Assembly: GCF_002234675.1 (NCBI RefSeq)
Contig: NC_019869.2
Location: 14,617,015-14,681,014 of the forward strand
Direction of reading: 5' to 3'
DNA from: Oryzias latipes
Taxonomy: Eukaryota > Chordata > Actinopteri > Beloniformes > Adrianichthyidae
Length of the DNA stretch: 64,000 nucleotides
Shown here: positions 12,610 to 25,164 of the stretch, in pieces
Numbering within the stretch: the stretch's first letter is position 1
Layout of the letters: the number at the start of each line of letters is the position of its first letter
The notes under the pieces: model-generated
The model's database searches: none
Told to the model about the DNA's origin: nothing
What the model saw: the letters and a program-made list of their open reading frames with translations, nothing else
Program-made: the position numbers and the translations under genes

Positions 12610-15600
12610 ATGAAACGTAAGTTTGTTCCTGTTTCTTTTAAGGAAACTGATGATGTGTGTCAGTGTGTGTGTGTGTGGGGGGGGGATTCACCACCTAAAG
12701 TCTTTACTTTTACTTTTACCTTAAGAGTGAATGAAGGGGGGGGGGGGGGGGGGGGTTGTACTTTTGGAAGTTTTTCAACAGATTTTCCTGAGAGATTACA
12801 AACAACTTGCTGTTAGATTTTTAGGTTATGCTGCCATTGGCTGATTGTTAATGTGTGTGTGTGTGTGTGTGTTGGGGGTTTTCCCCACATGCTCTGAAGT
12901 TGATGATAGAGGTACTACTATACTGCCCCTGTAGTTTCAAGTAAAAGTGCTGCAATATAGACGTTAAGCTGTCATTCCAACACTCAAAACAAAAAATTAA
13001 ACATCTAAGAAATAAGGAGGAATAAAGCAGTTTAAGTTTTTTAAATACACAAAAAATCTGAGGGAAATATAAAAAAAGTGTTGTGCAAATATATAAATAC
13101 AAACCCCGACTATGCTGAATATTAAATATTAATGTAATATTTATTCATTTTAATATGAAAAGTGCACAAGAGTAAGACAGGTAAACTAACAAAGGTAAAA
13201 ATAAAAGTTCCAACAAATACATATGAGTGACGAAACATTGAATTCTGTGAGGAAAGGTTAAAAAAACAAAACATATATATTTAAAACAAACTTACTTAAT
13301 GAAAACTAAATGCTTAACTATTATTGTTCGGAAATCTGAAAAATCCCTGTTCAGCCCAAAGGAAGTGATACAATAATCAACTGTTACATTTCAAACTAAA
13401 ACTTCTGCCATTTTATGCTAAAATACACAATGAAAAAAATTACAAATGAGATGAGCAACTTTTTAAGATGAATGTCTTCAAATGAGCTAAATAGAAAGTC
13501 AATATTTACACACCGTGCTTGAAATGATGAACTGCTGAACTTTCTGAGGAAATTTTAAAGATGTGCATAGTTTAAAAAGCATTGATTATGCAGATGCACA
13601 TTAAAAAAATCAAAATAACATTTGAACATTAAAATTATAAAAACATGGAAAGTACTACAGACCAAGAAAGTATATTTAACAAAATATCGTACAGCTCAGA
13701 AGATGTGACGGACTTCCTCCTCAGAGTGAAACAAGACTCAAGGTTAGACAAAGATTGTTCGAGTTTTGTGTTTGGCTTTCTGTTATTGCGACATCACGCG
13801 CTCTTAGGAAAAGCCAGGCAGACGGTGATGTCATCTCCAATTGAATTACTGCTGATGGGACCAGATCAATGATGCATTTACTGATGAGTCAGCAGTAAAG
13901 CCGGTCTACCTCCTGTGGCCAAATGTGGAACTTCAAATCCACAGCAGACTGGAAGCCCTTTCGCTGTTATTACTGACCTGCAGCTGATGATTTCACACCG
14001 TGAAACTGTAAACGAGAACAACAAAAGGCATTTTTAAGGAAGGCTTGGTAAAAACTCACCCCATGTTTCCCAGGAGGGTGAGTGTAAATCAATGATTCAT
14101 TGCCAGAATGCAGCTGGGATTTCAGCATCCTGATGTCACACTGTGTGCGTCACGGTGGATGAAACAACTGACTGTGCAAAATGTGACAATGCAGCTGTGC
14201 ACGGTTCTGTTTTCTGCAGAGGTTGTGTGGTTTGTTTTTTATCAATCAGAAATCAGTCAATTTAAAAAAAAGAAAGGTATAACAGAGCACCTGCAGAGTA
14301 AATATTCTGAGTAATTCAGGAGAATCTTTCTCACATTCTGACTCTAAATCCTGTCAAACCCGACAAAAAGTGTCAGCTAAGTTCCTCTTTTGCTTCTTGT
14401 GTGTTTCTTGCAAAACAATTTCAACTTTTTGGGAAATTCTGTCTTCAAAACATTCAGCAGTCTCACGAGATTCCTGATCGTGTATTTTTTTAAATCTGTG
14501 CTGAGCTAAGTAATGTGTACAGTACATGGAAACATCCTTGTTACTATGCCCAGTTGTTAGTCTAAGACTTAACATTTGTCACTTTGTGGTATGCATTAAA
14601 GATGTAAGCATGGAAAGGAAATTATACTTGCTGGAAAAGGTAAAAGTTTGTTTTTTTCATGTATAGATGCTAAACTTGATGAAATTGTCTATGAAGATAA
14701 AATAAAATGTCACTATTAGACCTTATTGGAGGCTGTCGGTTTGAACCAAAACACGATTTTATCCACTTCCATTCGTTTAGTCCTGCCACGCTGGGTTTTA
14801 CCAGTTGATAAAGGTTGTTAAATAGATGCACACAGCATAAAACAATAAAAATATGTTATTTCTACGCTTGTAGAAGAAGCAAGGAATGGAAAACCTGTTC
14901 AAAAGTCAAACCTTAGAACTGCAGTTCATCAAGTTCCTTAGAGCTTCAGAGAGGCACCTGCCAAAGGTTCCCTTAAGGGGAAAAGTAAAGAGAGCATAGG
15001 AAATAGGGCTCTCAGTCAGTGCACACAGGAAACTCCAGTGTTTGTTTGTCTGACCCAGCAGAAAAAAAAAAAAAAGAAAAAGGCACGGACTCAAACGGAA
15101 ACGGTGGAAGTGGCTGATTATGTGAGACACTGCACGCATTTGTCTGCGTGTCATGTTGGAGTGAATGCGCTCCGATGAAACGGCCTGTTAAATACATCAA
15201 AGGAGGCCCATTGACTGTGCCTCTGAGGCAGCTTCGCTTTGAGCAGTAATGCTGTCACAGCTGTATACTTTGCCAGATACATGACTGTACATTGCTCCGC
15301 TCTGTGTGTGTGTGTGCTTAGACTACCGTAAGTGTTTTTGCTGATTTTTTTTTCCTCAGTAGTTTTCCGACAGCCAAATGAAGTTGAGTTTGAGTCAACT
15401 CAACTGAGCGAGGTCTATCACAGTCTGACCATTGATGAGGGACCTTCACCGCCTTTAATGCTTCAGCTGGAAGGATTGATCATTTATTAACATGGAGAAT
15501 TAAGGTTTGAGGGTTTTTTTTAAAGCAAAAATCCAGTTTTGTGGACTATTTCTCATGATGGAGGACATATTAGAGAAAATTAAACTCAAATTACATTTTT

Positions 15601-18600
15601 CAAATCATTGTGAATCAGGGGCTGACAAAAATCGCCATTCAAAAAAGAGCTTATTTGTGACGCAGAAAATACAATGGGCGGGCCACAAGCTCCCTGCTCC
15701 GCTGATGTATTCCAATTTGGCCAATATTCCAATATTGCTCGGCATTTTTGTTGTTGCACTGATAATCTGAGGTTGGGGGTGTGAGGGGTTGTAAACTAAT
15801 GGAATAGCACGTAAACAAATATATGACAGGAAGGGGGGGGGGGGGGGGGGGGGGTTGCTCCATTCCAACAGTTCCACCCACAACTCTGGGGGCAAATTTC
15901 TAACGAACTCCTGGCGCTCTGCAGGTACTATGTCCAATAAAAAGTCACAGCATATTTTTTTTTATCATTTTGTCTAAGAATGGCATATATATAATGAAAA
16001 GACCACAGGGCATGCTTTGAAAATAGACAAAAGGATGATCAGTGTGTGTATTTCGCACAGTCCCCCCCCCCCCCCCCAAATGTCAAAAGGATAACAAAAG
16101 AGGCAATCTTCTAAAGTTAAAAAGAAACTTACTACACTCAGAAGATTCATGACAATAATGATCATTACCCATTTCCCAAATGAGAATTTAAGAAGTAAAG
16201 TCTTACAGTCTCAGAAAGGGCCACAAAGGTTTGTTTACTGAAGGACCACATGCAAAGTGGTAAATCTTTAACTTTATTTGCAGGTTTGGTATCAGTTTAG
16301 TACATCTAATGTTTGGTATGTGGTGTATTTGTACTTTGTACTCGTGAATCACTGCAGCATTTCCTTCCAAGCTAAACAGAAATATTGATCTTACAGTTTA
16401 AAATGCTGTTGCTGACATTGTGTTTTAAGGTTTTGTGACCATCACAAAAGTTTGGGGGGAGAAATTAAATCATCCCTCAGTGGCCCTCTAAGAAACTGCA
16501 GCAGTTCCTGGTTGGCCGTTAAACCTAAAAACGTTAAATTGCGGCTTTGATTGATTTTGAGGTGACTTTTTATTATGTTCTGGCAATGTTTTTGGCTGTC
16601 CCTTTTTGTTTTACTTAAACACCGTATGCAGAATTTTATTTGCAAAATTTCTTGCAAGTCTTTTTAGTACAGTGAATGAACATTTATATTTAAAAGCAAA
16701 ACAGATAAAAGCAGGTACTCTCCAAACTGTTTTTCCACACTCAGCTATCGTTTAAACACACAAGTTCCCCCTAGTGTCCAAACTAAGAATTACAATAAAG
16801 TATAAACAAAAAAGTATAATAGGTCTTCTTTCTGTTCTATTTTCGTTGTCACAGAAATTTGGTTGGTTCGTTTTATTGTTTTGTCTTTTGTTTTAAACAA
16901 ATAAGTAAAAAACAAACCAAATATATAAAACAAACAAACAAATAAATAAATCACATCATTATCAAGCTCAAGGCTCAGAATGAACAAATTTAAAATCAGA
17001 TGATGATGTTCTGATGCAGAAAATGGACTGGAAATGAGAAAACTTGGAAAATTCCCCCCAAAAAAGGTTCAAAATCAGTTTAACAGATAAAAAAATCAGT
17101 TAACAACAACTAGCAAAGGGACAGTCTTAAGTTGAACAAAATATTTTGGCAGTCACAAACCTTACAGTGCATCTGGCTGACACAGTTCTGTTCTGTCTTC
17201 CTGCCAAAGTCCTGCCATGAAAACAGACACTTTGGGAACGCTGTCTCACTTCAGGTTGTGGGAAAAAGTTGGGCAAATTCTGAAATGAAAGTGTCTGAGT
17301 TCAGAAAAACAAAAACATGAAGAAGCTCTGACCCTGAAGTTCAGATAAACTGAGGTTAAAAATCCGAAACAGTATTTTAATAGAGACACAAACGTTATTT
17401 CCTAAACACAGAGGGGTTTGCTCACTGTTCCCCTCTGACCTCCATGCTGCAATTAGCAAAAGTAAAAGTGTCTGCCTGGCCTGAGGCTTTTGACAAAGCG
17501 GCTGCTTTCTCAATGAAGAGTGCAGCGCGAGGTGTCATCTTTCTGAGGTCACAGTGGAGATAAATCTGAGTCAGACTGGATGGCAGACACTCGTCTTCAT
17601 TCCTGACCAGGGAGCTTGAAAAGACCCGTTTACTGTTGTGAGGTTAAACGTATCTGACAGGCAACTCTAGTCTTTGCTGAACTCACCTCGATTTGAACAG
17701 ATTTTTAATGATTAAAAAAAGAAAAACCAAAGAAACACAGCTCTACCAGATTAGCTGCTACTACATCTGATGAGCACATGTGCTGAACCACAGGTTTCTA
17801 TGGCAACCAGGGTTTAACAATAGCATAGTTGAGTTGGCTTTGGGACAGAGTTTCAAAACTTAAAGGCTGAGAAATGAGGAATACTAATGATCATTATTTG
17901 ACTCTTCAGGCTGTAGTATTGTAGTATTATAGCCATCAAGAACAAAAGGAATTTTTGGAAACTTTACCAGAGAGAGTTGAAAAACTACAGTTTCTGTCCA
18001 ATTTGTACTTTAATGCTCTTATTTGGCCTTTGACTAGACTTGCTAAAGAGAGCTGTGGACTGGAGGTGGGATTGGTGAAATCTGATGGTGCAGAATTGAT
18101 ATTTCCCAGAAGCAGGAGCTCCGATGTTTGCGTTTCCTCCGCGCACACACCCACACCCATCCCACTGCTCCACAAAACAGCAGCATCTGACCTGTTTGGT
18201 GTCTTAGCGCTCGCCCACGCTGCAGAGCTTTAATCTGTCAGTTCCAGCTCTTATCAGGCTCTGAGAATGACTATTCGTCTAGACCACAAGTCACTTACAT
18301 TTATCTGATGTCACAGTTAACTGTAAATGTGAACATCTTAATTAGGTCGCATGTTTTGTTTGACTTCTTTAATGGTGTTGTGACAAGCAGACTGAAAAAT
18401 TTGCAGCAGCTGCTTTTAGGTCAAGAAATTGAAAAAAAATGCTTTGTGGTTTGGAGAAAAATGGAGGAAATCTCAGCTGCTGACCGCAGCCATCAGGCAC
18501 CTGTCTTAGGAATGTCAGTGCACATTAACTCCTTTACTGGATCGCTTTGTTTACTCTTTGAACCAGACCTCGTGGGCCAACTTGTCCATTGGTCTCATGT

Positions 18601-20450
18601 GTGCAGTGATCCATGAGTCAGCCTTGTGTCTGCTGCGCCTGCTGCTTCTGGTGGAGCTGTTCGCCCGTTCCTCGGCTCGTCCCACCCAGAACTTCTCCCT
18701 CTGTGGCGTGTTTGGGTCGATGATTCATCAAGTGGACAAATTGATCAACTCATCAAAAAAACTTCATGGCTTGGTAACGTCGGATCTCATCACACTATTG
18801 CAAGCAACCCTTTTTCTCAGTCAGATATTGTAAACAATATTAAAAATAAAAAAAAATGTCTTTTGGTTAATCAAAAAAATCTATATTTGCAACTAGCTCC
18901 CACAATGCAACTGTAATGTACAACAGCAAATCTTTGTTTCATTATAGTCATATTTCTACCAGCATACATAGCAATCTGCAACACGTTGCTGAAATATAAA
19001 TAGCCTTACATCAAAAGTTTCCACATTGTGCATCATGGGAACTTAAGTAAAAAAACATATTTCTATTTTTTTGCAGAACACACGCATTAAAAATGATGCT
19101 TTCTTTCAACCAATCATCATTTAAAATATAATAAAATATTATTAAAGTAATGAAAATGTCAAAAAATGTATGCTTCATGCCTGTACCTTTGTGTTTGTAA
19201 CAGACAGATGATGGACTGAAACATTTTGAGGTTGTGGATCACAGGCTGGAGAGTCTACCTCATATACGCCACACAGCTGTCCACTTCTCCTCATTGAAGG
19301 TAATCACATCGTCACAATTTTCTTTTTGTTGAAAAATGATGTGGATATCTTGTCAACTGAGAGACAAACTCTTCTTGGCTCTGCAGGTCAATGAGTCACT
19401 CTCTTTACTGTATGGATATACTGAATCCTTCAAGCTGCATGAGAGCTGGCTAAAAACGGTGAAAGAAAATTTCAGTTTGCCTTTTCAGTCAGATGAGGGC
19501 GCCATCAATCACCTTGCACACCTGTCCAACCTAATCGTTGCCTCTTTGCATCAGGTGAGTGAGGCATTAAACATGCCCTAAACATTAATAAAATAAAATA
19601 AATGTTGAATTAAACAAAATGCAGAATTTACAGTATCAGCAGTTTGTATTAGCGCATTTACTTTTAATGCGTTTTGCTTGTGAGAATTTTACAATACCTT
19701 CATCTGATTTTGAAACCCAACGTGCTGCTATAATTATATGAGATCATAACTAACAAAACTATTAAATTTACATTCTCAGACTGCATTGGATTTTATGTGT
19801 GATTACTATGCAGCAGAATTCTTGAATATCATGCACTTTTCTAAACAATTTCAAGTGATAGCATCACTTACATTTTACATTTATGTGAATCTTTCAAAAC
19901 CAAATTTGGAGAAACATTAAATAGTAGAATAAGCTTTCAAATAATGTTTAAAAAAACTGTGTTACAATTTATGCAAACAGGTTTTATTGAAAACCAAATT
20001 ATGATATGCAAAAATCTAAAATAAAAAAAAGACTGCATAATAAAGTTGAAGAACTCGAAATGAGGTTCTCATGTAATTTATATCAAAAACTTATACCTGT
20101 CATTTTTCTTTTATGTATTTCTGCAATAATTTTTGTTTGTTCTAGAAACTAGAAGCAGTTATGATTTAAACTATTTTAGCTATAAAAGTTCAAGTCTTAG
20201 CTTTTAACAAGCTACAGAATAAAACAACTGAATGTGTCATCATGTTTGCCATCTCTCTCCTTTTTAGATCAAAGAAGAAGTTCCTTTGTTGCCCTCATCG
20301 CCATCATTTCCTGTTGTCCCCACTGCCTTTGATGCAACCCGGCTTTCCGTGGAAATTTCTGAGCAGCTAAAAGTATTTTGTCGTTGGTCCAAAAGGGTTT
20401 TATTGTTGATCAGAAGAAGATCTGGCTGCAGCATAAAGGATTTGAGTTAA
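12610..20450 (+). CDS. il11: Interleukin-11, five coding exons, 206 aa
   Basis: Coding exons: 12610-12616, 18607-18773, 19204-19299, 19387-19554, 20268-20450, all with GT-AG junctions and a closed reading frame. The product is a secreted gp130-family four-helix cytokine that would act through an IL11RA/gp130 receptor. Residues 1 to about 26 form a signal peptide (a leucine run LRLLLLVELF). Characteristic blocks are VDHRLESLP, HTAVHFSSLKVNESL, SWLKTVKENFSLP and HLAHLSNL, and a C-terminal helix FCRWSKRVLLLIRRR that aligns with human helix D including its receptor-contact tryptophan (W186). Sequons occur at N31, N50, N92 and N118. Length and the tiny first exon suit the family. Whether it is the il11a or il11b paralogue is undecided. 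Exon 1 is assigned from the TATA box, phase and donor site; transcript data are lacking. Confidence 0.9.
12736..12755 (+). repeat. G20 homopolymer
   Basis: Twenty consecutive G residues, between two (GT)n tracts in il11 intron 1. Its length is likely polymorphic or uncertain in assembly. Confidence 0.9.
15540..15960 (-). repeat. Dispersed repeat family A, copy 1
   Basis: On the minus strand this contains blocks shared with 22760-22930, 27030-27300, 49330-49690 and the window end: a GGACATAGT...CTGCAGAG block, an AGAAATTTGC block, a CATTTGTGAC-type block and GTGAATCAGG/CCTGATTCACAA. A 22-base G run interrupts it at 15833-15854. It explains the short open frames on the minus strand here. No coding capacity or clear class is visible. 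Confidence 0.6.
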
Positions 20451-20811
20451 ATGTTTGGCCAGTGCTTTTCCGCTGTAACCACTGTAAAGCGGCTTATTGC
20501 TGGAATGCAATAATGCTAACACAGGAACCCAACTGATGGCCTGAAGGTCATGAAACTGCAGCTGTCACATTGCTCTTTTAAGCATCATATATTGAGCAAA
20601 ATTTCACAACTTTAATAATGATAAAAATAATAATAACTTTAGATTCCCAATGAGTTCTGGTTCCACATCCCATGGTGCCGTACTAGAATGTTTACATGCT
20701 ACTGTGGGGCAATTATGACACTTAACAGTGTACAACAAAAATGATTCATAAACAAGGGGTATGAATAATTTTATCCAACAATGTATGATCGGATGTTAGT
20801 TTGTAAGACTG

Positions 20812-21104
20812 TAGCCGAATCCAGATACTTTCCCCTACCCCTACAGCTTCTCCCTATCCCTACATTTATCCCTCCAAGCAGAGAGATATGGCAAAAATAG
20901 TGTCTTCAAATTCAAATGTTGGTACCGCTTGATGACATCATCTGTCGTCATCTATGTTAGTGTATAGTGTACAGCCATCCCTGAGTCGCTATGGCTCCTC
21001 CTTGAAAAAACACTGACAGACACTGCTACAGCTTCAAATGCCCCTACAATTGGAGCAATAGGGAGGAGCCAGAGGAGCAGGGAGGCAATCCGGATTCGGC
21101 CTAA
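20812..21104. mobile_element. MITE-like element with internal duplication extending beyond its right end
   Basis: The left end TGTAGCCGAATCC is inverted at the right as GGATTCGGCCTA. A segment starting TCGCTATGGCTCC (20984 onward) is repeated about 120 bases later (21105-21195, TCGCTACGGCTCC), with shared phrases GCTTCAAAT.CCCCTACAA and GGAGCAATAGGGAGGAGCC. The family is unknown, and the terminal repeat is short. Confidence 0.5.
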
Positions 21105-22122
21105 ATCGCTACGGCTCCAGTTTAAAAAACACTTTTGGACATCACTATAGCTTCAAATACCCCTACAACTGGAGCAATAGGGAGGAGCCAGAGGGGTGTG
21201 ATTGTGGCCCTGTGACAGGCAGGGGACTCTGGACAGGTGGCCAGTCTACACAGTGGCCGGGATAGACTCCAGCAGCCCCGTGACCCTGAAAGGGATAAAA
21301 TGGATTCAAAGATGAATGGAAATACTGAAAATACTGACAATACTGGAAAAATATTGGTATAAGGATTATTATGTGCTTTTAATATTAGGGAATTTCTTTG
21401 TTGTAACAATTTTAGCTGGAGCTCATTTCTATAATACTGATTTAAAATTCCTCTTGAGCACAGTTTCCATTTTACTAAGAATGTTTGACCCGTATACAGC
21501 TTACATATGCAGGTTTACTTGGCCGCTATCTGGCTTTTTATGACCTTGGCTGAATATTGCTTCTTGAAATAAGCCACATGTTCACGATAAGCCCTAACAC
21601 GAGCCCACCTGACCCAACAGAAATCTCAATCAGAGGCCTAAAGGAGGCCGCTGAACCACTTGACCAGTTCTTAGTGTCTAAAGTGAAGTTTAGGTTGAAA
21701 ATAATTAAAATTAGACCTATATTAGCAAGCGATAGCTTGATTAAACCTTCACAGTATTTATTGGAAAATTATTACATTAAGCTGAAAATAAAGTTGAGTG
21801 CTGCATACTGGGGTAAAACCAGAATTATACCCGGACAGTAAAAGTGAAGCTTCATATGGCAGAAAATATACAAGCCAAGTTTGCAACAGCTGACTCTTAA
21901 GAAATGCAGTTCTGAACAAGTAATTTGCTCAAACATCTACATTTGAGGAACAATAAGGACCATAATGATTAGCCAACGGTTTACAAAAAACGCACTGTGC
22001 AGAGGTACCTGTTACTTTTGTTCTCCCTGAGACTGTTTACATTCACCGTGCCTGATAAGTGTTTATCTGTTTGATGAGCTAAATGACAAAAAATAGAAAA
22101 ACAATTATTTTTTTAACTGTTT

Positions 22123-22341
22123 ATTTAGCATCTTATTTATGTATTGTATTCATGTCATTTATTAGTGTTTATTTGGAGATGCAGGCATCTCACCTTTATG
22201 TTTATTCTTTTATACAGTATTTAATATGGATATTGAAGTATGGTCATGTAATCACTTACTGAATACTATTTATAAGGTTTGTATTTTTTATACATTTCGA
22301 TTTGTTTAGAATTTCTTTCATTAAACATGACTTTTTATTTA
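22123..22341 (+). promoter_or_regulatory. Candidate AU-rich element cluster of the il11 3' UTR
   Basis: Six ATTTA pentamers occur within about 220 bases, followed by ATTAAA polyadenylation-type hexamers near 22320 and 22394. AU-rich elements destabilise cytokine mRNAs. The cluster begins 1.7 kb after the il11 stop, so it belongs to il11 only if the transcript is that long; AT-rich intergenic DNA is the alternative. Confidence 0.3.
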
Positions 22342-22589
22342 ATTTGTACTCTTCCAATAACTGAAAATATGTCATGCATATTGTTACTCGAAGACATTAA
22401 ATATAAAATTGTTCATTTTTTAACACTGTGCTTTAATCATTGAGTATGCTCTTCCTGTAACATGATGCTGCTATTAAATTGATAATTGATTAAATTTTTT
22501 GTCAATTTTGGCTGCAAGCAATCAAGTGACTTTGTTTATGTCACCATATTGGATAAAAAATACAACTTGGATGACAATGATCCAATCAC

Positions 22590-22960
22590 CTTTTGATCTT
22601 TTTAGCAAGAAAGCTAGAAAGCAAGTGTATTTATAAAGCACAATTCATACCCAGGGCAATTCAAAGTGCTTGACAATATACAAAATTACAAAAAGAATAA
22701 AAATAATTTTATAAAACATAAGCAAAATTATTAAAGTAATTAAGATTGCACATTTTAAAAACACTTAAAAATTAATATGGTTCCCATTTTAATATGCATT
22801 GGTAAACAAAGCCATTCCTAGTAGTCTTTTTTATTATGATTATGCCCTTTTTAACAAAAAAAACCTGTTGTTTTCTAGGACATAGTTTCTGTAGAGTGAT
22901 ATTAGTTCAATAGAAATGTGTGCTCTGAACCATCAGGGGTTGTTGAATCAGAAAAATCTA
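22590..22960 (+). repeat. Dispersed repeat family A, copy 2
   Basis: It starts with CAATCACCTTTTGATCTTTTT, the same opening seen at the window end, is interrupted by an unrelated AT-rich repeat (about 22620-22750), then resumes with GATTATGCCCTTTTTAAC, TTTTCTAGGACATAGTTTC and AGTTCAATAGAAATGTG. It is non-coding. Confidence 0.6.
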
Positions 22961-25007
22961 TTCATCTGGACTGAGTGACCCACATGTATAGCCAACATTA
23001 GAGAACCGAAAATCTTATATGATTAATGTACAGTTCGGCGACAACAATATGGAAAACATTTACTGAGCTGTGATTTTCCCCACAAGTCTTTAGTTCTTGC
23101 TGCCCAGTGAGACTTCACTTTAAAGAGCAGAGTCAATTTAGATGTCCTTTGGTTTTCCTGAGCACTCATTCAAACATACATTAAGTTTCCATGCTTATTT
23201 CAAACATAACAGGATTACAACGTTGCCTCTGTGAACCCGAAGGGAAAATATGAACCCTAATAACATTTAGTTAGTGAGGTCACCATCTTTATGCAGAACT
23301 AATGACACGGAGTGATCACGGCCAAGCAGCACTTCCACTGAAAAATGTCAGAGTTCCTCCTTTGGTTCCACATAGCATGAGAACTGTGTGAGGGGGGGTG
23401 AACCGTTCAGCTGTGAACTCCAGGATGAACTGAGCTAACCTAAAGTGACTTGCATATTGTTGACATGTGGCATGAGACATGACCTAACTCGAGGACAGAC
23501 TTCAGTTTTAATTGATGCAGGCCTCCTCTGGAATACATGTCGAGTTTGTGTGGACTGTGGTCACAGTCGAGGAATGCAGAAACAGGAGTGTTTGAGGAAA
23601 ATCCCTCTACAGGATCATAATTCAAACAACCGGAATGAGAGAAAGGCAGGATTGTGTGTTTAGAGTGAGACAATGTCCCAACCTGGAAAGTTAGTGTGTT
23701 TTTCCTTTGAGGATGGAATGGAAAATGGAAATTTCAAGGGGATATACTATTGAAAATTACTTTATGTTCCTGTAAAGATGTTCCAGAAAACACCCAGATT
23801 AAAAAATGATCAAAGCCAGATGTGAAAAATATCCAGTTAATTACTCCAAACTCTTCTCTGCTCTCCAGACATAAAATATGGACTAATACGTCTCATGATT
23901 TCATTTGTGGAATAACTAAACTACATTTGTTGGTAAAAATAAACAAGTATTACATATAAGAACACAATGTAATATAATGTATCTTTAAATGTTGTTAGAG
24001 AGATTAAGAGTGCTAACTTTTTCAGAATATGCTCATAAACATACAAATAGGAAAACCGATCGAGGGAACTTTAATGTCTTTTTAAGTGTGGAGTTTATGT
24101 CACGGCAGAATGACTTGTTCTGCCTTTGCTCCAGTTTGCTTTCCCTGAAGGATCGTTCCAGGCACCCGGTCTGACCAATTCAGAGCTAAATGCTAGTGTC
24201 CCACATTGGTCCGGACCAAGAGTGCAGGTGTGAACACACTCATGCTAACTCTGGTCTAAGCTAAACAAAAAATAATTATATGACCAATATTACTTAAAAG
24301 TAACAACAAAAACGTGTAGACTTTAAAGATAAAATATAAATCTCTAAAGTCTCTTGGGGAAGAAATTCTGTAGATTTTTAAAAGTTATAAAAATAGCTCA
24401 CTATAAGTTGGTAAACCTCTGTTTTAGCACACTTTTATTTCAAGAGACTTTTCTCCATAATGATTTTTTTAAAATAAACTTCATCCACTGCTGCCTGATA
24501 AAAACAGAAAAAGACATTTTGTTTTTTACATTTTGTTTGCATGTGAAAATTAGGGAATCAACTTAGTTGTGTTTGATCGTCCATTTTATCAAGCACATTA
24601 ATTACAATGTTGTAATTTAAAGCCAAGAAAAAGCTTTTGTAAACAAAACAACTAACACATGTATTATTTTTAGACCCACAAGAAGAGCTTTGAGTTTTCT
24701 GTAAAGCTTCAATAATTTGCAAGTTGATGCTGTCATTGTGCTGTTTTTCTAAAGCTTTTGAATTTTGAATTTGAATAATTCCTATTAAATTAAACACGGG
24801 ATCAAATAGATACTCAAGACGCTTGTTTTGTCTAAAAAAAGGTCACACTTTTGGTGACCAAAAAACACGTACGAGTTTGGATCCTCCCTCTGCTTCAGCC
24901 TGGGGGTGGAGGTGAGGACAGACCACTCTGGGACAAAAGTCGCTTCTGCAGCAGACACCCTAGCGTCAGACGGTGTGGAAGCGTTGAGGGGTATAACTGA
25001 GCCCTGA

Positions 25008-25026
25008 CAGCAGCAGCAGCAGCAGC
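25008..25026 (+). repeat. (CAG)n microsatellite in the presumed sbk 5' leader
   Basis: About six CAG units lie 140 bases upstream of the sbk start codon, probably in the promoter or 5' UTR. Confidence 0.7.
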
Positions 25027-25164
25027 GTGACACGCTCCCAGCTGCAGGGTGACTAGAGCACTTAGAGGACACCTTGGGCGTTTGCACTGCTGCAGAATGC
25101 TGATTTATGTCGGACAGATTCCTGACTGAGGAGCAACGCCACTGAGCTCAGCCACAGCAGCAAG

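Larger units (their letters stand above)
12617..18606 (+). other. il11 intron 1 (6.0 kb)
   Basis: No other gene is recognisable inside. It contains two (GT)n tracts (12662-12677, 12852-12872), a 20-base G run (12736-12755), a 22-base G run (15833-15854), a 16-base C run (16062-16077) and a reverse copy of a dispersed repeat (about 15540-15960). The stretches 15100-15320 and 17520-17660 are less AT-rich and unique-looking and could be regulatory, but nothing in the sequence proves it. Confidence 0.6.
20451..25164. other. il11 downstream region to sbk
   Basis: No second gene is supported. It holds a MITE-like unit (20812-21104), a SINE/LINE-tail fragment (about 21190-21312), an AU-rich candidate 3' UTR (22123-22341) and a copy of repeat family A (about 22590-22960). 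The frame at 21557-21841 has no recognisable domain and I treat it as chance. Confidence 0.5.

Noticed and set aside
21557-21841. 94-aa open frame downstream of il11
   Set aside because: No splice context, domain or codon pattern; AT-rich and next to repeats.
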